NCBI GenBank assembly: GCA_946630615.1
Contig: CAMOYX010000005.1
Coordinates: 1 to 33,647, forward strand
Origin: an uncultured Mycoplasmatota bacterium
GTDB lineage: Bacteria; Bacillota_I; Bacilli_A; RF39; UBA660
Length of the DNA: 33,647 nt
Direction: 5' to 3'
This document shows, one piece after another, positions 14,101-23,979 of the stretch; position 1 is the first letter of the stretch, and each line of letters starts with the position of its first letter. A program made the position numbers and the translations under genes. The notes beneath the pieces were generated by a model. That model did no database searches. It worked only from the letters and a program-made list of their open reading frames with translations, and was not told where the DNA came from.

Positions 14101-15789
14101 TTACATCTTAGTTGGTATATCTATTATTAATAAATTAAGCATTTCTTTTAATACTTTATTAGTTAATGTTAATAGTAATAGCCAATTATCCTTTTTTTCC
14201 TTATCTTCTAAGCCATTTATACGGTTAGCTTCATAGAATTGACTTGCTTTCATAGCCACTTCAAATAAATAACTTCCTAGCACTGATGGCATTCTTGAAT
14301 TTAAAGCATTATTAAATACATTACATAGATTTAATAATTTAATTCTTAAATCTCTGTCAAAAGCATTATATATGTCATTATTAAATGAATCAATATCTAA
14401 TTTTTCATTATTTAAAATCTTATTAATTCTTAAATATGTATAAAGTAAATATGGTCCTGTTTTTCCATGAATTTCAGAAAACTTACTTATATCAAATATA
14501 TAATCCTTTTCTCTATTATTTTGTAAGTCAGCATACTTAATAATAGCGTTAGTAATTATATCTAAATCACTTTCACTCATTTCTTCATTCTTGCTATTTG
14601 ATTTTAAAAATGATTCTTTAACTTCCTTAAATAAATCATCTAATTTAGGAGCATCTCCTTTTCTTGTTTTAAAAGGTTTTCCATCTACTCCATTTACAGT
14701 ACCATATCCTAAATGTTCATATGAAATATCATATCCCATTTTCTTAGCTACTCTAAATAATGATTCAAAATGCATATGTTGTCTTAAATCAGTTACATAA
14801 AGCATATGAGTAGGATTATAATCTTCCATTCTTTGTTCTATAGTTGCTAAATCTGTAGAACTATATAAATATGCTCCATTACTCTTTTGAAAAATAAATG
14901 GTGGCATTTCATTATGGTCATTATCTTCTTTTACATCAACTACTTTAGCACCTTGAGAATCATATAATAAGCCTTTTTCATTTAACTTATCAGTAACTCT
15001 ATCTAAATATTTATAAGAGTCTGATTCTCCATACCATAAATCAAAGTTAACATCTAAGAATCTATATATTCTTAAAATATCTTCTCCAGAAATATCTCTT
15101 ATCTTTTTAAAGTATTCATTGTATTCTTTATTACCATCTTGTAAGTCTTTAGTTATTTGTTCACATATTTTTTTTACTTCTTCATCTTCTTTACATAAAC
15201 CTGACATTTCAGGATATACTTTTTCTAAGATATCTAAAGTAATATTATCAATAGAAATATTATACTTTTTAAGTCCATAGATAACTTGACCTATTTGTAA
15301 TCCATAATCACCTAAATGAACATCAGAAATAACTTTATTACCTGCATAAAGTAAAATTCTTTTAATAGATTCACCAATTATTGCACTTCTTAAATGTCCT
15401 ACATGTAAAGGTTTAGCTATATTTGGTCCACCATAATCAATTACATAAGTATCTTTATTATCTAAATTAATATTAAACTTAGGTTTAGAAAGCATTTCAT
15501 TTAATGCTTCATTAATAAATTCATTACTTAAAGTAAAATTAATAAATCCAGGCTTAGCAAATTCAATTTTAGAAAAACTATTATAATTAAGTTCATTTAA
15601 TTTATTAGTTATCTCTTCGCCTATAACTATAGGATTATTATGTAATTCTTTTGCTAAACTAAATACACCATTATATTGATAATCAGCTAATTCTGGTCTA
15701 TTAGAAACCACTACAGATATATTATCAGTAGGATAATCTAACTCTATTAAAGCTTTCTTTATTGCTTCTACTATCTTATTTTCTATCAT
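14101..15789 (-). CDS. argS: arginyl-tRNA synthetase
   Basis: VIDYGGPNIAKPLHVGHLRSAIIGESI; MPPFIFQKSNGAYLYSSTDLATI. Confidence 0.97.
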   Translation of the reverse strand: MIENKIVEAIKKALIELDYPTDNISVVVSNRPELADYQYNGVFSLAKELHNNPIVIGEEITNKLNELNYNSFSKIEFAKPGFINFTLSNEFINEALNEMLSKPKFNINLDNKDTYVIDYGGPNIAKPLHVGHLRSAIIGESIKRILLYAGNKVISDVHLGDYGLQIGQVIYGLKKYNISIDNITLDILEKVYPEMSGLCKEDEEVKKICEQITKDLQDGNKEYNEYFKKIRDISGEDILRIYRFLDVNFDLWYGESDSYKYLDRVTDKLNEKGLLYDSQGAKVVDVKEDNDHNEMPPFIFQKSNGAYLYSSTDLATIEQRMEDYNPTHMLYVTDLRQHMHFESLFRVAKKMGYDISYEHLGYGTVNGVDGKPFKTRKGDAPKLDDLFKEVKESFLKSNSKNEEMSESDLDIITNAIIKYADLQNNREKDYIFDISKFSEIHGKTGPYLLYTYLRINKILNNEKLDIDSFNNDIYNAFDRDLRIKLLNLCNVFNNALNSRMPSVLGSYLFEVAMKASQFYEANRINGLEDKEKKDNWLLLLTLTNKVLKEMLNLLIIDIPTKM

Positions 15790-15790
15790 A

Positions 15791-16129
15791 TTATTCTCCT
15801 AGCTCAATAACTAACTCAACAGGATCCTCTTCGCTCTCTAGTTGATAAGCTAAATGAATTGAATTTTTATTCTTTAATAGATTAGCATATTCTACCTCTA
15901 TATTCAAGAAGTAGTGCTCCTTTTTAAGTGTTAGTTCACACTCTTTATTTTTTATATTTAAAAAGAAAGAATATTCTTTATTTTCTCTTATAAAAGTATC
16001 ATTATTAAGATCTAATAAATGTTCCATATCATCAATAAAAAAGTGTATTTTATTATTCACTTTATTACAATCAATATTTAAATATTCTTTAGTTTCTTTA
16101 CTAGATGTAATTTTAATATTAGAAAACAT
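15791..16129 (-). CDS. DUF1934-like protein (YwiB-like)
   Basis: small beta-rich protein directly upstream of argS, same context as YwiB. Confidence 0.6.
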   Translation of the reverse strand: MFSNIKITSSKETKEYLNIDCNKVNNKIHFFIDDMEHLLDLNNDTFIRENKEYSFFLNIKNKECELTLKKEHYFLNIEVEYANLLKNKNSIHLAYQLESEEDPVELVIELGE

Positions 16130-16160
16130 AAAAACACCTCTTTTTCGAGGTGATTATATT

Positions 16161-16184
16161 AAAAAAAATCTTGCAATGCAAGAC
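16161..16184 (-). terminator. intrinsic terminator of noc/parB
   Basis: AAAAAAAATCTTGCAATGCAAGA. Confidence 0.6.
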
Positions 16185-17378
16185 TTATTTATTTTCAGAA
16201 ATATTTAATGTCATTTGATAAGAACCATCTAATGGTATTTCATCTAATTTAACATTAAATCCTTTTTGATTCATACTATCAACAAAAGCTCTTACTTCAT
16301 TAATAGCAGAACCTAAATCTAAATGATTTTGTTGCTTTAAATTATTTAAATAATTAGGATCTAAAATATTAACTGTATCCATTGGATTAAATACTGGAGT
16401 TTCATTCTTAACTTCTAAAATACTATTATTTGGAGAAATATTTGTAATAGGAGCTTCTTGAATAACATTTGGAGTAGCAACTTCTTGTATATTATTAGCT
16501 ACTGGAGTAATTTCATCATCACTATCTAATACATCTATATCATTAGTATTAACTGATTCAACTGTATTAGCTCCAAAAGGATTATTCATACTCATATCAG
16601 TTGGATTTTCTTCTAAGAAATTAAAGAATTTATTTGTAGCACTAACTGGTTCTGGATTAACATTAGTTGCTTCTATATTATTTTGTACTTCGTTATTTAC
16701 TTCTATATTATTATTCACTGATATTACCTCATTTAAATTAGTTTGTTCACTAACATTCTCTAAAGGAGTTGATTCTTCTCCCTTTTCACTCTTAATTGCC
16801 ATATCTAGTTGTCTAACTGTCATTCTCTTAGAAATAATTTTCTTTAACCATGCACCCTGTTCTTCTTTAGGTAAAGCAAGTAAGCTTCTAGCATGTCTTT
16901 CACTTATCTTTTCTTCAAGTAAGGCATCTTGAACTTCAGGAGCTAAATTTAAAAGTCTTAATTTATTTGCAATTGAACTTTGACTAACACCCATCTTTTC
17001 AGCTAAAGATTCTTGAGTTAAATATCCTCTATCAAGTAATGATTTATATGATTTAGCTTCTTCAATTGGTGTTAAGTTTCTTCTTTGAATATTTTCTACT
17101 AAAGCAACTTCAGCACTTTCATTATCGTTTAAATCTGAAATAATAGCTGGTACTTTTCTTAAACCTGCCATAGTAGCAGCTTTATATCTTCTTTCACCTG
17201 CAATAATTTCAAATTTATCTCCCAGTCTTCTAAGTACTAAAGGTTGAATAATTCCATGTTCTTTAATAGATTCAGAAAGTTCTTTTAATCCTTCTTCATC
17301 AAATGCTAATCTAGGTTGAAATCTATTAGGTATAATATCTTCGATTGCAACTTGTAAAACTTTTTCTTCAGTTTTCAT
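16185..17378 (-). CDS. noc: ParB/Noc family nucleoid occlusion protein
   Basis: IPNRFQPRLAFDEEGLKELSESIKEHGIIQPLVLRR, IAGERRYKAATMAGL, GVSQSSIANKLRLLNL (Noc-like); adjacent to rsmG; cognate NBS palindromes nearby. Confidence 0.85.
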   Translation of the reverse strand: MKTEEKVLQVAIEDIIPNRFQPRLAFDEEGLKELSESIKEHGIIQPLVLRRLGDKFEIIAGERRYKAATMAGLRKVPAIISDLNDNESAEVALVENIQRRNLTPIEEAKSYKSLLDRGYLTQESLAEKMGVSQSSIANKLRLLNLAPEVQDALLEEKISERHARSLLALPKEEQGAWLKKIISKRMTVRQLDMAIKSEKGEESTPLENVSEQTNLNEVISVNNNIEVNNEVQNNIEATNVNPEPVSATNKFFNFLEENPTDMSMNNPFGANTVESVNTNDIDVLDSDDEITPVANNIQEVATPNVIQEAPITNISPNNSILEVKNETPVFNPMDTVNILDPNYLNNLKQQNHLDLGSAINEVRAFVDSMNQKGFNVKLDEIPLDGSYQMTLNISENK

Positions 17379-17417
17379 TATTAATCAGCCCCTTTATGCC
17401 TATTTTATCTAAAAAAC

Positions 17418-17446
17418 ATTTTATCAATTTTTAATCAATTTATCAA
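17418..17446 (-). promoter_or_regulatory. noc promoter
   Basis: minus-strand TTGATA-17 nt-TAAAAT. Confidence 0.55.
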
Positions 17447-17458
17447 TAGAATAAAATT

Positions 17459-17472
17459 ATTTCCCGGGAAAT
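17459..17472. promoter_or_regulatory. Noc binding site (NBS)
   Basis: exact ATTTCCCGGGAAAT, inside a 24-bp perfect palindrome 17454-17477. Confidence 0.9.
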
Positions 17473-17481
17473 AATTTACAT

Positions 17482-17512
17482 AAAAAAAGCCTATTTTAAA
17501 GGCCTTTTTTTA
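17482..17512 (-). terminator. intrinsic terminator overlapping the 3' end of rsmG
   Basis: AAAAAAAGCCTATTTTAAAGGCCTTTTTTT. Confidence 0.75.
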
Positions 17513-18195
17513 ATATCAGCATACTTTCTTGGATACTTATTTGATATTTCTTTTACTTTTTTTATTTTAAGTAATGTTCTATTTCCAGCATCAAATGGTA
17601 AGTTAAATTCTTTTTTCTCTTCTAATTCTACTTCTAATACTCTAAAAGCTGATTTAGCATTTTCTAATTCTTCATCTACATTACCTTTCATAGCTATCAT
17701 TACTCCACCTATTTTAACTAAAGGTAAGTTCATTTCCATTAAAATTCTAAGTTCAGCAACTGCTCTAGAAGTAACTATATCAAAGAAATCTCTATAATCA
17801 CTTGTTAATTCCTCTACTCTACCTAAAATAAATTCTACATTATTAATATTTAATTTCTTAACACATTCTTTTAAGAAAGTTATTTTTTTATTATTAGAAT
17901 CTAATAAAGTAACTTTAAGTGTAGGATAGCATATTGCTAGTACTAATCCTGGAAAACCAGCACCGGTACCTACATCAAGTAATGTTTTATTATTGAAATC
18001 CATTACTTTAGTAATAGTTAAAGAATCATAAAAATGTTTTAAATATACATCATTAATGTCTCTTATAGCTGTTAAATTAGTATGAGTATTATATTCTAAT
18101 AGAAAGTTAGCATAGATTTCTAATTTATCTAACATATCATTAGTTAAATTAATATTTATTTTATTAAGTTCACTTACAAATACTTCTCTATTCAT
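17491..18195 (-). CDS. rsmG: 16S rRNA (guanine527-N7)-methyltransferase
   Basis: LLDVGTGAGFPGLVLAICYPTLKVTLLDSNNKKITFL; TSRAVAEL; MNREVF start chosen (an upstream ATG at 18207 is also possible). Confidence 0.95.
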   Translation of the reverse strand: MNREVFVSELNKININLTNDMLDKLEIYANFLLEYNTHTNLTAIRDINDVYLKHFYDSLTITKVMDFNNKTLLDVGTGAGFPGLVLAICYPTLKVTLLDSNNKKITFLKECVKKLNINNVEFILGRVEELTSDYRDFFDIVTSRAVAELRILMEMNLPLVKIGGVMIAMKGNVDEELENAKSAFRVLEVELEEKKEFNLPFDAGNRTLLKIKKVKEISNKYPRKYADIKKRPLK

Positions 18196-20062
18196 TATCT
18201 TTTCCATATTCTTTCTTTAAATACACAGATAATATAGAAATATCTGAAGGATTAACACCAGATATTCTAGTTGCTTGAGCAATAGAAACTGGTCTTACTT
18301 TTTCAAGTTTTTGTCTTGCCTCAGAAGCTAAATTACCTACCTTACTATAATCTATATCTTCAGGTATCTTCTTATCTTCTAGCTTCTTAAACTTTTCTAT
18401 TTCTTTATTCATTTTCTTAATATAACCTTCATATTTAGTAATAATTTCTAATTCTTCCTTAATATCATCATCATAAGGAATACGAGCAAACTTAGATAAG
18501 AAATCAAGTGTTATCTCTGGTCTTTTTAATAAATCATAGAATGATTCAGTAATAACTGGAACTACCATATTATTATCTTCAAATACTTTTCTAACTTCAG
18601 AAGTTATTTTTAACTTAGTATCTTTTAAGTAATTACTACATTCTTCTATCTTATTTTTTCTATTTAAATAATTATTATATTGCTCTTCAGATATACTTCC
18701 AACTTCATGAGCATATTCTCTTAAACGTAAGTCTGCATTATCATGTCTTAATACTAATCTAAACTCTGCTCTACTAGTAAGCATTCTATAAGGTTCATGA
18801 GTTCCTTTAGTTACTAAATCATCTATTAATACACCAATATATGCATCGCTTCTCTTAAGTATTAAAGGTTCTTTATCTTCTAATTTTAAAGAAGCATTAA
18901 TACCTGCAATAATACCTTGTCCAGCAGCTTCTTCATAACCTGAAGTACCATTTATTTGACCAGCTGTAAACAAATTTTCTATGACTTTATTTTCTAAACT
19001 TGGTTTAATTTGTAAAGGATCTATTGCATCATATTCAATAGCATAAGCGTATTTAGTTATAACAGCATTCTCTAATCCTTCCAAACTGTGTACCATCTTA
19101 TCTTGTATGTCTCTTGGCATAGAAGTACTAAATCCTTGTAAATACCAATCATCATAATATAAAGACTCTGGTTCTAAGAATAATTGATGTCTTTCTTTAT
19201 CTTTAAATCTTACTAATTTATCCTCTATAGATGGACAGTATCTTGGTCCAACACCTGTTACATATCCTCCATACATAGCAGACTTATCTAAATTATTTAA
19301 TATTAATTCATGAGTATTTTTGTTTGTATAAATTAAATAACATCTTTCTTGTTCACTTGGTTTATAAGTAGCTGGATAATCATGTGAGAAAGTCCATATT
19401 CTTTCATCACCAAATTCTTCTTGCATCTTAGAAAAATCTATAGAAGAAGCTTTAATTCTTTGAGGAGTACCAGTTTTTAATCTTTGAATAGTAATTCCAT
19501 TCTTAGCTAAATTATCAGATAAGTGATTACTTCTTCTTTCTCCATGAGGTCCACCTGGATTATTTTCTGATCCTACTAAAATATTAGCTTTTAAATATGT
19601 ACCTGTAGTTAAAATAACTTCTTTAGAAGTTATTTTTTTACCATCTTCTAAGATAACTCCTTCAACCTTATTATCATTTATAATAAGATCTTCTACCATA
19701 CCTTCAATAACATCTAAATTAGGCATCTTATCTAAATATTCTTGCATATTCTTTGGATAAGTAACTTTATCAGCTTGGCATCTTAAACTTCTAACAGCAG
19801 GTCCTTTAGAATTATTAAGCATTTTAATTTGGAAATGACTTCTATCAGCCATCACACCCATTAAACCACCTAATGCATCTATTTCTCTTACTATTACACC
19901 TTTAGATGTACCACCTATAGCTGGATTACATGGCATATCACCAATATTTTTCTTATTAATAGTTATTAAAGCAGTCTTATGTCCTTTGAAAGCAGATATA
20001 TGTGCTGCTTCAATACCAGCATGTCCACCACCTACTACAATTATTTCATAATCAAAATTCAT
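18188..20062 (-). CDS. mnmG: tRNA uridine-5-carboxymethylaminomethyl modification enzyme MnmG
   Basis: VVGGGHAGIEAAHISAFKGHKTALIT, CNPAIGGTSKGVIVREIDALGG. Confidence 0.98.
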   Translation of the reverse strand: MNFDYEIIVVGGGHAGIEAAHISAFKGHKTALITINKKNIGDMPCNPAIGGTSKGVIVREIDALGGLMGVMADRSHFQIKMLNNSKGPAVRSLRCQADKVTYPKNMQEYLDKMPNLDVIEGMVEDLIINDNKVEGVILEDGKKITSKEVILTTGTYLKANILVGSENNPGGPHGERRSNHLSDNLAKNGITIQRLKTGTPQRIKASSIDFSKMQEEFGDERIWTFSHDYPATYKPSEQERCYLIYTNKNTHELILNNLDKSAMYGGYVTGVGPRYCPSIEDKLVRFKDKERHQLFLEPESLYYDDWYLQGFSTSMPRDIQDKMVHSLEGLENAVITKYAYAIEYDAIDPLQIKPSLENKVIENLFTAGQINGTSGYEEAAGQGIIAGINASLKLEDKEPLILKRSDAYIGVLIDDLVTKGTHEPYRMLTSRAEFRLVLRHDNADLRLREYAHEVGSISEEQYNNYLNRKNKIEECSNYLKDTKLKITSEVRKVFEDNNMVVPVITESFYDLLKRPEITLDFLSKFARIPYDDDIKEELEIITKYEGYIKKMNKEIEKFKKLEDKKIPEDIDYSKVGNLASEARQKLEKVRPVSIAQATRISGVNPSDISILSVYLKKEYGKDNE

Positions 20063-20071
20063 ACATACACC

Positions 20072-21427
20072 TTACTTTCCAAGACAGAATCTAGCAAAAA
20101 TATTATCTACTAATTCATCTTCATAATATTTTCCAATTACTTTACCTAAGTTTTCCCAAGCTTCTCTAATATCTATAGCAAGCATATCAACTGGAATATC
20201 ATTATCATTTTCCTCAATAACATGCTTTATATCTTTTAAAGCTACCTTAGCTAAACTAATTTGTCTTGCATTAGATAGATATGTTAAGTCTTTACTACCC
20301 ATATCTATTAAATTAAATTCTTTAATTATTTCTTCTTTTAATTCATTAATACCTACATTATTTCTAGTACTTCCTATAATAATAGGTTTATTAATATTAT
20401 CTAAATCAATATTTTTATCTAAATCATTTTTATTTAAGAAAATAATAGCTTTCTTATCTTTAATAGATTCTAATAATTCTTTATCTTCTTTAGTTAATTT
20501 CTCATTACTATTTAAAACTAAGATTGTAATATCTGCCTTATTCATTTCTTCTATACTCTTCTTAACACCAATAGCTTCTACAACATCACTAGTTTCTCTA
20601 ATACCAGCAGTATCAATAAAATTAAATACAATCCCTTTATAATTAATTTGACCTTCAACAATATCTCTTGTTGTACCAGAAATATCAGTAACAATAGCTT
20701 TATCTTCTTCAATTAAAGTATTTAAAAGAGAACTTTTACCAACATTTGGTCTACCTACTATAGCAATATTAATTCCGTTTTTAATTAAAATACCATTTTC
20801 AGATTCTTTAATAATTCTATCTAACTCTATTTTAATATCACTCAATACAGGTCTAATATTTGATTTAGTAATTTGTAGTTCATCTTGATATTCAGGGTAA
20901 TCAATATTAACTTCAATGTTAGAAAGTAATTGAGCCATTTTTTCTCTTAAATTAGATATAAGTTTAGTTGTTTCTCCATTTAATGAATTTAAAGCCATTT
21001 TAGATTGTAAATCAGTCTTAGCTTCAATTAAATCTTCTACACCTTCAGCTTCCATTAAATTTATTCTTCCATTTAAATAAGCTTTTTTAGTAAATTCACC
21101 AGGTTCTGCAAGTCTTGCTCCATTACTTAGTAATAATTCTAAAATCTTATTAGTAGTAGCATAACCACCATGACAGTTAATCTCTACTACATCTTCCATA
21201 GTATATGTTTTAGGAGCTCTCATAAGCATAACTAAAACTTCATCTACAACATTATTACCATCTTTAATAAAACCATAATGAATTGTATGAGATTCTGCAG
21301 AAGAAAAATTTTTATTAGAAAAAATTTTTTCTACAATGCTAATAGCATCCTCACCAGATACTCTAACAATATTTATAGCACCAACCCCAATATTATTAGT
21401 AGAAATTGCAGCAATAGTATCATTCAT
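20072..21427 (-). CDS. mnmE: tRNA modification GTPase MnmE
   Basis: GRPNVGKSSLLNTLI, DTAGIRET, C-terminal IFARFCLGK. Confidence 0.98.
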   Translation of the reverse strand: MNDTIAAISTNNIGVGAINIVRVSGEDAISIVEKIFSNKNFSSAESHTIHYGFIKDGNNVVDEVLVMLMRAPKTYTMEDVVEINCHGGYATTNKILELLLSNGARLAEPGEFTKKAYLNGRINLMEAEGVEDLIEAKTDLQSKMALNSLNGETTKLISNLREKMAQLLSNIEVNIDYPEYQDELQITKSNIRPVLSDIKIELDRIIKESENGILIKNGINIAIVGRPNVGKSSLLNTLIEEDKAIVTDISGTTRDIVEGQINYKGIVFNFIDTAGIRETSDVVEAIGVKKSIEEMNKADITILVLNSNEKLTKEDKELLESIKDKKAIIFLNKNDLDKNIDLDNINKPIIIGSTRNNVGINELKEEIIKEFNLIDMGSKDLTYLSNARQISLAKVALKDIKHVIEENDNDIPVDMLAIDIREAWENLGKVIGKYYEDELVDNIFARFCLGK

Positions 21428-21487
21428 ATGATCACTTCCCTCTTCGCGCGTATTATATCACTCTAAATTATAAAAAAAAATAAAATT

Positions 21488-21501
21488 ATTTCCCGGGAAA
21501 T
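21488..21501. promoter_or_regulatory. Noc binding site (NBS)
   Basis: exact ATTTCCCGGGAAAT inside a 26-bp palindrome 21482-21507. Confidence 0.9.
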
Positions 21502-21540
21502 AATTTTTATTTAAAAATATTTTTTTGAAAAAAATTTTTT

Positions 21541-21750
21541 CTAATATTTTTTTTCTAATTCTTTAAATAATAATTTTTTATAATTAATTATTTCTACAGC
21601 ATTCTCATGATGTAAAGATGGAAAAGTAAGTTCTAATGATTCCACTTCACTTAAACCATTTTTTAAATAATAATTATATTTCTTATTATTTTGAATAACT
21701 TTCAAAATTTTCTTTAAAAATATTAAATTTTGTTTTGACAACCGACACAT
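21541..21750 (-). CDS. hypothetical small protein
   Basis: AAAGGAGATAAT Shine-Dalgarno directly upstream of MCRLSKQNLIF; start reassigned from 21780. Confidence 0.6.
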   Translation of the reverse strand: MCRLSKQNLIFLKKILKVIQNNKKYNYYLKNGLSEVESLELTFPSLHHENAVEIINYKKLLFKELEKKY

Positions 21751-21792
21751 ATTATCTCCTTTGTAGTAATTATTATACATTAATTAATTTAT

Positions 21793-21820
21793 TAGTCAAA
21801 AAAAGAAGTAAATTACTCAT
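21793..21820 (-). terminator. terminator overlapping the 3' end of jag
   Basis: AGAAGTA...TACTTCTTTTTTT on the minus strand. Confidence 0.6.
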
Positions 21821-22451
21821 CTACTTCTTCTTTATTTTTTTTAGCTTCATATCTAACAACAATATGTCTATTTGGTTCTTCACCTTCACTATTAGATGAA
21901 ATATTTTTAAATTTAGCTAATCTATTATGAATTATTCTTCTTTCATAACTGTTCATATTATCCATATGAATTTCAAAATGAGTCTTTTGAACTTCTCTAG
22001 CAGTTTTAACAGCTAATCTTTCTAAAGCAGCTTGTCTCTTTTCCTTATAATTAGAAACGTCTAAAACTACTTTAATACCTTCATTCCATTCATTAAATAA
22101 TTTAGTTCTAACTAAAGTTTCTAATGCTTTTAATGTTCTTCCTTCATAACCTATTAATATAGAGTTATTATCAGAATACATTACTACATATATAGCATCA
22201 TCTCTAACACTTGATTCAAAGTTTTCTATTGTAACTCCTAATGGTTCAACCATTTGTTTTAGAAACTCTTTAACATCACTTATTAATTCATCATATGAAG
22301 TTGCTACAACTTTATATGTAGATGCTTTAAATAGTTTTCCTTTAATTAATTCACTTTTATAAATTATTTTTTCTGTATGTAATTGATTCTTAGCATTTTC
22401 AATTGCTTCTAATTCTGTTTTTGCTTCTACTACTACTGCCATATTATTCAC
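21813..22451 (-). CDS. jag: Jag/KhpB RNA-binding protein (KH + R3H)
   Basis: ILIGYEGRTLKALETLVR (KH) and R3H RRIIHNRLAKFKNISSNSEGEEPNRHIVV; directly downstream of yidC. Confidence 0.93.
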   Translation of the reverse strand: MNNMAVVVEAKTELEAIENAKNQLHTEKIIYKSELIKGKLFKASTYKVVATSYDELISDVKEFLKQMVEPLGVTIENFESSVRDDAIYVVMYSDNNSILIGYEGRTLKALETLVRTKLFNEWNEGIKVVLDVSNYKEKRQAALERLAVKTAREVQKTHFEIHMDNMNSYERRIIHNRLAKFKNISSNSEGEEPNRHIVVRYEAKKNKEEVDE

Positions 22452-23593
22452 TACTTCTTTCTTTTATAAGCTACCTTTTTATTTGTTGCAGCTTTCTTAT
22501 TTGAACTTTTATTAACTTTCTTTGTTACTTCTTCTTTTTTTACTTCTCTAGTAACAGCTTCTATAACTTCTTCATTATTAGCTTTCTTTTCCTTTTTCTT
22601 TAAATAATCACTTAAAGTTTCAGGTTTCTTTTCATCTCTATTCATTATTAATTTAATAATGTAATTTTGACAAACAGCATATAAGTTAATAACTATCCAA
22701 TAAAGTGCAATTGCAGTTGGTAAACTAAATGATGCAAGTGTAATACTTAATACCATGAAAATATACATAAATTTCATTTGGCCCATCATTTCTTGTGTTT
22801 GAGCATTATTATTTTGTTGTTTCATTGTATTTTTAATAGAAATAATAGTTGATAAGAATATTAATACAACTAGTACTAAATAAATATAATTTCCATTACC
22901 TATACCAGTACTTGGTGTCATACCAAGGTTCATTCCAAATACTGTTCCTTCATAAATTGCAGGTACCTGATAAATTGCATTTAAGAAAGCAAAGAAAATA
23001 GGAATTTGAATTAATACTAATAAACATCCTGATGCTGGACTAATCTTATACTTTTGATATAAAAGCATTGTTTCTTGACTCTTAGCCATCATAGATTCTT
23101 TATCAGTTCTACCAGCATATTTCTTTTCTAGTTTAGCTAACTCAGGTTGAATCTTTTGCATATTCTTAGTAGCTTTCATACTCTTAACTGAGAAAGGTAA
23201 TAATATTAATCTAATTAATACACCTATAATCATTACAGCAAAACCAAAGTTATTAATTAAATAACCTAACTTTATAATTAATAAAGCTAATGGTTTAACA
23301 AGTAATGAATTAAATAATCCATTATATTTACCATCACTTAAAGTAAAATCACTACAAGCTGGTAATTCATCAACTGTTTTATCTAATTGATCACTATGTT
23401 CTCTATAGATATTTAATAAATCTTCTTCATTTGGCTTACATAAAATATCTTTTCTAACTGATTGACCAGTTTTTTCATAAGTAATTACTTTTCCGTTTTC
23501 ATCTTTTAAATAATCGTTAGCACCACATCCAGTTGCCATTAATGCTACAAGTAATAAAACCACTACTTTAAGCATATTATTCTTTTTCTTCAT
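22451..23593 (-). CDS. yidC: membrane protein insertase YidC (lipoprotein form)
   Basis: lipobox LVALMATGC; PFSVKSMKATKNMQKIQPELAKLEKKYAGR. Confidence 0.96.
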   Translation of the reverse strand: MKKKNNMLKVVVLLLVALMATGCGANDYLKDENGKVITYEKTGQSVRKDILCKPNEEDLLNIYREHSDQLDKTVDELPACSDFTLSDGKYNGLFNSLLVKPLALLIIKLGYLINNFGFAVMIIGVLIRLILLPFSVKSMKATKNMQKIQPELAKLEKKYAGRTDKESMMAKSQETMLLYQKYKISPASGCLLVLIQIPIFFAFLNAIYQVPAIYEGTVFGMNLGMTPSTGIGNGNYIYLVLVVLIFLSTIISIKNTMKQQNNNAQTQEMMGQMKFMYIFMVLSITLASFSLPTAIALYWIVINLYAVCQNYIIKLIMNRDEKKPETLSDYLKKKEKKANNEEVIEAVTREVKKEEVTKKVNKSSNKKAATNKKVAYKRKK

Positions 23594-23599
23594 ATATAT

Positions 23600-23929
23600 T
23601 TAATTCTCCTGTCTACTAACTAAGGAATTAAAACTTTGTTTCATTTCTTCAAAGTTCATTTTTCCGGCGTTTTCTTTAAGTATTATAATATAATCCCTAT
23701 TAATCCTCAAATCTTTTTTAAACTCATCTAGAATAACTCTCATTCTTCTTTTCTGAAGATTTCTTGTTACAGCATCACCCATTTTTTTAGTTACTGCTAT
23801 ACCAAAATGAGGATAATTATATCTGCCGTCTATATAATATAAGGAAAGAAACTTATTTCCTACCCTATTCCCTTTCTTTATTATATAAGTAAACTCGTCA
23901 TGTTCTTTAATCATTTCACACTTTTTCAT
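23600..23929 (-). CDS. rnpA: ribonuclease P protein component
   Basis: HFGIAVTKKMGDAVTRNLQKRRMRVILDEF; between yidC and rpmH. Confidence 0.94.
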   Translation of the reverse strand: MKKCEMIKEHDEFTYIIKKGNRVGNKFLSLYYIDGRYNYPHFGIAVTKKMGDAVTRNLQKRRMRVILDEFKKDLRINRDYIIILKENAGKMNFEEMKQSFNSLVSRQEN

Positions 23930-23948
23930 CTCTATCCTCTTCTTCCAT

Positions 23949-23978
23949 AAAAAAATGCCACATTAAAAACGTGGCATA
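23949..23978 (-). terminator. hairpin/terminator between rpmH and rnpA
   Basis: ATGCCAC-ATTAAAAAC-GTGGCAT with minus-strand T7. Confidence 0.7.
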
Positions 23979-23979
23979 A

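Noticed and set aside
17423-17447. ATCAATTT triple repeat upstream of noc as an iteron
   Set aside because: Spacing is irregular and most of it is explained by the -35/-10 elements of the noc promoter.
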